Below are positions 6,490 through 10,000 of a DNA stretch of 10,000 nt, in pieces. This stretch comes from Nitrospira sp. (GTDB lineage: Bacteria > Nitrospirota > Nitrospiria > Nitrospirales > Nitrospiraceae): assembly GCA_020216985.1 (NCBI GenBank), contig JAIWOH010000035.1, positions 1 through 10,000 of the forward strand. Direction: 5' to 3'. Below the pieces are notes generated by a model. That model searched no databases. It worked only from the letters and a program-made list of their open reading frames with translations, and was not told where the DNA came from. Made by a program: the position numbers and the translations under genes. The first letter of the stretch is position 1; each line of letters starts with the position of its first letter.

Positions 6490-7890
6490 ATGGGACTCTT
6501 TCGCGAATATGATGTGCGCGGCATCGTCGGTCAGGAGTTGACCGAGGACATCGCCGAACGGTTGGGACGCGCGTACGCAACTTATGTCAGAAAAAAGGGC
6601 GTGACGACGATCAGCCTTGGCCGAGATGGGAGGACCAGTTCACCCGCGCTTCATCGAGCCTTGCTTCAGGGTCTGCTCGCCGGCGGGTTGGACGTCGTTG
6701 ACATCGGCGTCTGCACGTCGCCGCTCGTGTATTTTTCGCTGTTCACCCTGCCGGTCGGCGGCGGGATCATGATCACCGGGAGTCACAATGCCGCCGAGTA
6801 TAATGGGTTCAAGATCTGTGTGGGCAAGGGGGCGATTCACGGCGAGGAAATTCAAGCGTTGCGGCGCGTGATGGAAGAGGGGGCCTTCGTGTCGGGTACC
6901 GGCCGTCGCTTCGAGCACCAGATCATTCCGGACTATTTGGCCTATCTTCGCCGGAGTTTTGATTCGGTGAATGCGAATCATTTGCACGTCGTGATCGATT
7001 GCGGCAACGGCGCCGCTTCTCTCGTGGCTGAACAGGCGTTGAAATTGCTGGGCTGCAAGGTCACGACGTTGTATGGAGAATTGGACGGCCGATTTCCCAA
7101 TCACCATCCGGACCCTACGATATTAGAGAATCTGTCGGATCTGAGGCAGGCGGTCAAACAACACGGCGCGGATGTCGGGATCGGCTATGACGGCGATGCG
7201 GATCGTATCGGCGCGGTGGACGAGCGAGGTGAGGTGTTGTGGGGGGATAAACTCTTGGTCTTATATTCACGCGAGATTCTGGCCGAGAAGCCGGGGGCGA
7301 CGATCATCTCGGAGGTCAAGGCCTCGCAAAACCTCTACGACGATGTCGCCAGGCGCGGTGGGCGTCCGATCATGTGGAAGACCGGCCATTCGTTGATCAA
7401 GGCCAAGATGAAGGAGGAATCGGCCGTCTTGGCCGGCGAGATGTCCGGGCACATGTTTTTCGCCGATCGGTATTTCGGGTATGACGATGCCGTTTATGCC
7501 TCGTGCCGGCTCGTCGAGATTCTCGCTAAGAAAAAGCAGCCGCTCTCGGCGTTGGTCGCCGATCTCCCTCCGACCGTGGTCACTCCGGAGATTCGCGTGG
7601 ATTTGCCCGATGCGATCAAATTCGAGGTGGTCCAGTCGATCCGGACACGGTGCGAACGGTATCTCAAGGATCGGCAAGCCGGCCGGTCCGACGGTCTCAG
7701 GCTCCGGGACCTTGTCACCATTGACGGAGTTCGAGCGATCTTCGACGATGGGTGGGGATTGATCAGGGCTTCCAATACCCAGCCGGCGCTGGTGTTGCGG
7801 TTTGAGGCGGTCTCCCCGGCGAAACTCGACGCCATCCGTTCCTTCATCGAGGGCGAATTGGCTTCCGTGAGACGGACGCTCGGCTGTTAG
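6490..7890 (+). CDS. algC: Phosphomannomutase/phosphoglucomutase
   Basis: A 466-residue alpha-D-phosphohexomutase of the AlgC/ManB/CpsG type, which interconverts mannose-6-phosphate and mannose-1-phosphate and often the glucose forms too. The four family domains are visible: FREYDVRGIVG at 4-14; the phosphoserine loop MITGSHNAAEYNGFK with Ser98; the magnesium loop YDGDADRIGAV with Asp234, Asp236 and Asp238; the sugar-specificity loop GEMSGHMFF (316-324); and the phosphate-binding loop RASNTQPALVLRFEA (426-440). GEMSGH is the form shared by mutases that accept glucose and mannose phosphates. The serine loop reads TGSHNA where the family usually has T(A/G)SHNP, so the residue two after His99 is Ala101 rather than Pro. 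The start at 6490 has AAGGA at 6476-6480 as likely ribosome binding site. With manC just upstream it completes mannose activation. Mannose versus glucose preference is inferred. Confidence 0.94.
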   Translation: MGLFREYDVRGIVGQELTEDIAERLGRAYATYVRKKGVTTISLGRDGRTSSPALHRALLQGLLAGGLDVVDIGVCTSPLVYFSLFTLPVGGGIMITGSHNAAEYNGFKICVGKGAIHGEEIQALRRVMEEGAFVSGTGRRFEHQIIPDYLAYLRRSFDSVNANHLHVVIDCGNGAASLVAEQALKLLGCKVTTLYGELDGRFPNHHPDPTILENLSDLRQAVKQHGADVGIGYDGDADRIGAVDERGEVLWGDKLLVLYSREILAEKPGATIISEVKASQNLYDDVARRGGRPIMWKTGHSLIKAKMKEESAVLAGEMSGHMFFADRYFGYDDAVYASCRLVEILAKKKQPLSALVADLPPTVVTPEIRVDLPDAIKFEVVQSIRTRCERYLKDRQAGRSDGLRLRDLVTIDGVRAIFDDGWGLIRASNTQPALVLRFEAVSPAKLDAIRSFIEGELASVRRTLGC

Positions 7891-7932
7891 ACGAACGGCC
7901 GGAATGGTATTCTTGCCGGTGGGGGAGTCTTC

Positions 7933-8709
7933 ATGCGAAGGGAACCGGTGGCGGTCCTCCTGCTGGTTTTGTCTTGCTCGTGGTCCGTGCAGGCCGGAGA
8001 CGGTTTCTCATCGGGCGGAAAACATCCGTTCCAAGTGGGTGAGCGGCTGACGTATGAAGTCTCATGGCTCAATATCAATGCCGCCGTTGCCGTCATGGAA
8101 ATCAGCGCCCTTGATCGGGCTGCGGACGGCGCGCTCGCGAAATTGGTGGGGACCGCCCGATCCGGACCGATTCTGACCAGGATTTTCCCCGTTGACAACC
8201 GTGTGGAATCGGAAATCGATCTCCCCTCGCTCGTTCCGGCGCACATGACGTTTCGGCGGCGGGAGGGAAAAAGAAAAGAGGACATCGAGTACGTGTTTCA
8301 TCAGCGGGAGGGAACAGTGACGGCGGTGAGGGGAGGAACGACCGAAACGTTGCCGATTCCGACCGGCACGCAGGATATTATTTCATGCCTGTATTACACG
8401 AGGAGCGTGTTGCCGTTGACGCCCGGCTCGTCTTTGACGATGAACGTCTATCACGACAAGAAGAACAGGCCGGTCGAGGTCAGGGTCGAGGAGATCGAAG
8501 TCATCAAGGGGCGATGGGGCAGCGCGGAAACCGCCAGACTGCTGGTGATCATGCCGTTTCACGGATTGTTTATGAATCAAGGGAACATCCGCGTGTGGCT
8601 CACGACCGATGAACGCCGCACCCCTCTGCGCATGAGGGCGAAGGTCGTTTTAGGATCGATCGTCGCCGACCTGGTGGATGGATTCTCGGGAACCGGTCAC
8701 GGGAAATAG
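7933..8709 (+). CDS. Secreted DUF3108-family protein of unknown function
   Basis: A 258-residue protein with an N-terminal signal peptide: Met-Arg-Arg-Glu, a hydrophobic run VAVLLLVLSCSW and a probable cleavage site after SVQA (about residue 21). The Cys in the hydrophobic run lacks a good lipobox, so a soluble periplasmic form is more likely than a lipoprotein. The mature part starts FQVGERLTYEVSWLNINAAV, the hallmark opening of DUF3108 proteins, followed by alternating short hydrophobic strands that suggest an all-beta fold. Other family-like points are the RIFPVDNRVES segment, TGTQDIISCLYYTR near residue 140-153 and a C-terminal WLTTDERRTPLRMRAKVVLGSIVADL. No catalytic residues can be named. 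A strong GGGGGAG ribosome binding site lies just before ATG 7933, and the gene follows the mutase by 42 bases. A role in the cell envelope is suggested only by export and the surface-sugar neighbours. Confidence 0.82.
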   Translation: MRREPVAVLLLVLSCSWSVQAGDGFSSGGKHPFQVGERLTYEVSWLNINAAVAVMEISALDRAADGALAKLVGTARSGPILTRIFPVDNRVESEIDLPSLVPAHMTFRRREGKRKEDIEYVFHQREGTVTAVRGGTTETLPIPTGTQDIISCLYYTRSVLPLTPGSSLTMNVYHDKKNRPVEVRVEEIEVIKGRWGSAETARLLVIMPFHGLFMNQGNIRVWLTTDERRTPLRMRAKVVLGSIVADLVDGFSGTGHGK

Positions 8710-8713
8710 ACGA

Positions 8714-8735
8714 GCCCTTTCGCGAAGAGAAAGGC
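8714..8735 (+). terminator. Imperfect hairpin after the DUF3108 gene, possible weak terminator
   Basis: GCCCTTTC (8714-8721) can pair with GAAAGGC (8729-8735) around a seven-base loop, leaving one C bulged. It sits a few bases after the TAG of the DUF3108 gene and before the fbp promoter. No T-run follows, so it is not a classical intrinsic terminator; it may be an RNA-end stabiliser or chance. Confidence 0.3.
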
Positions 8736-8748
8736 TGATGAGAGGCTG

Positions 8749-8777
8749 TTGTTCACCGGATGCAAACCCGCTATACT
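8749..8777 (+). promoter_or_regulatory. Putative sigma-70-type promoter of fbp
   Basis: A -10 hexamer TATACT (8772-8777, five of six consensus bases) lies 17 bases after TTGTTC (8749-8754, which has the TTG of the -35 consensus). The expected start of transcription, near 8784, is only about five bases before the fbp ATG at 8789, so the message would be leaderless or nearly so. This fits the absence of a good ribosome binding site there; only a weak GTGAG at 8779-8783 is present. The assignment rests on sequence similarity alone. Confidence 0.5.
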
Positions 8778-8788
8778 TGTGAGTCATC

Positions 8789-9793
8789 ATGAGGGAATTT
8801 CCCCTTACATTAAGCCAATTTATCATTCGTGGCCAAGCCGCCTATCAGGGGGCGACGGGCGAGTTTTCGACGCTTTTGACACAAATCGGTTTGGTCGGAA
8901 AGTTGATCGCGCATGATCTTCGACGGGCGGGACTCATTCCGATTCTAGGCACAACCGGCGGGACGAACGTCCAGGGCGAGGCCGTCAAAAAGTTGGACGA
9001 GATCGCTAACGACGATTTCGTCAAGGTGTTTCGTCACAGCGGGTGCGTCTGCGCCGTGGCATCGGAAGAAATGGAGCGGCCGCTCATGTTGCAGGAGAAT
9101 TGGCCGCAGGGCAAATATCTGTTGCTTTTCGATCCGCTGGACGGTTCTTCCAATACGGACAATAACATGCCCCTCGGAGCCGTTTTTTCCGTGCTCAAAC
9201 ACGGGCGCGCCGATCGGTCGCCGCGGGAAGAAGACCTGCTTCGCCCGGGAACAGAACAAATTGTAGCCGGCTATCTCCTCTATGGTTCGAGCACCATGTT
9301 GGTGTTCACGCTGGGGCAAGGAGTCTACGGGTTCACGCTCGATCCCGATACAGGCGAATACTTGTTATCGCACGATCGGATCAAAATGCCGGACCGGGGC
9401 AGGGTGTACGCGGCCAACGAGGGAAACGTCCAGCGGTGGCAGCCAGGGGTGAAGCGATATGTGGAGTCGCTGAAAGTCAACGACAAGGCGACAGGCCGTC
9501 CCTACAGCAGCCGCTATTCGGGCTGTTTGGTCGCCGACGTCCATCGGCTGTTGCTCGGCGGGGGAATCTATCTGTATCCCGGAGAGGTGGACAAGCCCGA
9601 AGGAAAGCTGCGGCTTTTGTACGAAGCAAATCCGTTGGCGTTGATCGTCGAGCAGGCCGGCGGAAAAGCGTCCACGGGGACGGCGCGAATTTTGGAGATA
9701 GAGCCTAAGACCTTGCATCAGCGGGTGTCCTTGATCATCGGGAGTCGCCTTGACGTTGAAGAGGCGGAATCCTTCATTCAAGGGAAGGCATAG
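8789..9793 (+). CDS. fbp: Fructose-1,6-bisphosphatase class I
   Basis: A 334-residue cytoplasmic enzyme that hydrolyses fructose-1,6-bisphosphate to fructose-6-phosphate, the committed step of gluconeogenesis. Signatures in order: ATGEFSTLL (22-30), TNVQGEAVKKLD (59-70), the metal-binding ASEE (91-94), FDPLDGSSNTD (114-124) with Asp115 and Asp118, GYLLYGSSTMLVF (161-173), AANEGN (208-213), RPYSSRYSGCLVADVHR (237-253) and KLRLLYEANPLALIVEQAGG (273-292). These cover the substrate, metal and family-specific sites of the eukaryote/E. coli type. The N-terminal Thr-Gly-Glu and Lys109-Tyr110 correspond to residues that bind the inhibitor AMP in animal and E. coli enzymes, so AMP control may be kept (inference). 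Length is normal. ATG 8789 fits the family N-terminus although its ribosome binding site is weak. It lies 39 bases upstream of the aldolase gene, a gluconeogenic pair. Confidence 0.96.
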   Translation: MREFPLTLSQFIIRGQAAYQGATGEFSTLLTQIGLVGKLIAHDLRRAGLIPILGTTGGTNVQGEAVKKLDEIANDDFVKVFRHSGCVCAVASEEMERPLMLQENWPQGKYLLLFDPLDGSSNTDNNMPLGAVFSVLKHGRADRSPREEDLLRPGTEQIVAGYLLYGSSTMLVFTLGQGVYGFTLDPDTGEYLLSHDRIKMPDRGRVYAANEGNVQRWQPGVKRYVESLKVNDKATGRPYSSRYSGCLVADVHRLLLGGGIYLYPGEVDKPEGKLRLLYEANPLALIVEQAGGKASTGTARILEIEPKTLHQRVSLIIGSRLDVEEAESFIQGKA

Positions 9794-9819
9794 GCATATT
9801 TTTTATGATAGGTTGAGGG

Positions 9820-9824
9820 GGAGG
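9820..9824 (+). promoter_or_regulatory. Strong ribosome binding site of the aldolase gene
   Basis: GGAGG within the purine run AGGGGGAGGA (9816-9825) lies eight bases before ATG 9833. It is close to the ideal Shine-Dalgarno sequence and fixes the start. Its strength contrasts with the weak site of fbp upstream and suggests high aldolase translation. Confidence 0.75.
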
Positions 9825-9832
9825 ACACTTTT

Positions 9833-10000
9833 ATGGGAGATCGGGTGCAGGAGATCTTAAGTTGGTACGGCAGCGACAATGCCGGCACAAAAACCAATCT
9901 CGCCCGCATGTTGCGAGCGGGCAGGCTTGGGGGTACGGGCAAGCTGGTGATTTTGCCGGTTGACCAAGGTTTCGAACATGGGCCGGCGAGAAGTTTCGCG
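9833..10000 (+). CDS. fbaB: Fructose-bisphosphate aldolase class I (archaeal/FbaB type), N-terminal part
   Basis: The first 56 codons of a gene cut by the window end, beginning Met-Gly-Asp-Arg-Val-Gln-Glu-Ile-Leu. The stretch RLGGTGKLVILPVDQGFEHG, followed by PARSFA, is characteristic of the DhnA/FbaB class I aldolases. The VDQGFEHGP segment forms the first beta-strand and phosphate/substrate region of the TIM barrel. These enzymes use a Schiff-base lysine further downstream, outside the window, to join glyceraldehyde-3-phosphate and dihydroxyacetone phosphate into fructose-1,6-bisphosphate. The gene follows fbp with a 39-base gap, so together they would run gluconeogenesis from triose phosphates to fructose-6-phosphate. 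The family call is strong from this fragment; the catalytic lysine cannot be checked. Confidence 0.9.
   Translation, partial: MGDRVQEILSWYGSDNAGTKTNLARMLRAGRLGGTGKLVILPVDQGFEHGPARSFA

Noticed and set aside
5774..6580. 268-codon open frame on the - strand
   Set aside because: Antisense to manC and the start of algC, rich in Arg/His/Asp with no domain pattern; a shadow of codon bias.
7957..7992. Lipoprotein signal (VLSC) in the DUF3108 protein
   Set aside because: The residue two before Cys is Leu, unlike normal lipoboxes, and a better signal peptidase I site (VQA) follows a few residues later.
9804..9809. TATGAT as a -10 element for a separate aldolase promoter
   Set aside because: It matches the -10 consensus well, but no acceptable -35 hexamer lies at 16-18 bases upstream (around 9781-9786), so it is not reported as a promoter.

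Overview
The window looks like an ordinary stretch of bacterial chromosome, moderately GC-rich, with every recognisable gene on the + strand. The gene set fits a Gram-negative bacterium: an ADP-heptose-type glycosyltransferase, a Kdo-type phosphatase, nucleotide-sugar enzymes, a secreted DUF3108 protein, a class I FBPase and an archaeal-type class I aldolase. From recalled protein style and gene content I suspect Nitrospira or a close relative (phylum Nitrospirota), but nothing here proves it.

Layout. Positions 1-2294 hold the 3' end of a family 9 glycosyltransferase, overlapped by 4 bases (ATGA) with a membrane-anchored NDP-sugar 4,6-dehydratase of the CapD/WbpM/PglF type. At 2415-3311 lies rfbD (dTDP-4-dehydrorhamnose reductase). 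Positions 3497-4267 hold an MntA/HepT toxin-antitoxin pair: the MntA-like nucleotidyltransferase is intact, but the HepT-like HEPN toxin is broken by a frame change and an apparent internal deletion. Positions 4337-7890 hold a KdsC-type HAD phosphatase, a bifunctional mannose-1-phosphate guanylyltransferase/mannose-6-phosphate isomerase, and a phosphomannomutase/phosphoglucomutase. Next come a secreted DUF3108 protein (7933-8709), class I fructose-1,6-bisphosphatase (8789-9793, with a plausible promoter of its own) and the first 56 codons of a class I fructose-bisphosphate aldolase (9833 to the window end).

How it works together. The genes make activated sugars for surface polysaccharide or lipopolysaccharide. 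The right half encodes every step from triose phosphates to GDP-mannose: aldolase (triose-P to FBP), FBPase (FBP to F6P), the isomerase domain of ManC (F6P to Man6P), phosphomannomutase (Man6P to Man1P) and the guanylyltransferase domain of ManC (Man1P to GDP-Man). RfbD, the 4,6-dehydratase and the KdsC-like phosphatase supply rhamnose, modified amino-sugars and an ulosonic acid such as Kdo. The glycosyltransferase consumes activated heptose or a similar donor.

I do not see a convincing undescribed system. The best second-look items are the broken HepT toxin beside an intact MntA, an Ala in place of the usual Pro in the phosphomannomutase active-site loop, an atypical motif II in the KdsC-like phosphatase, and a promoter that would leave fbp with an almost absent leader. 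No tRNA, rRNA, CRISPR array, insertion sequence or clear intrinsic terminator was seen, and no gene-free stretch exceeds 300 bases.
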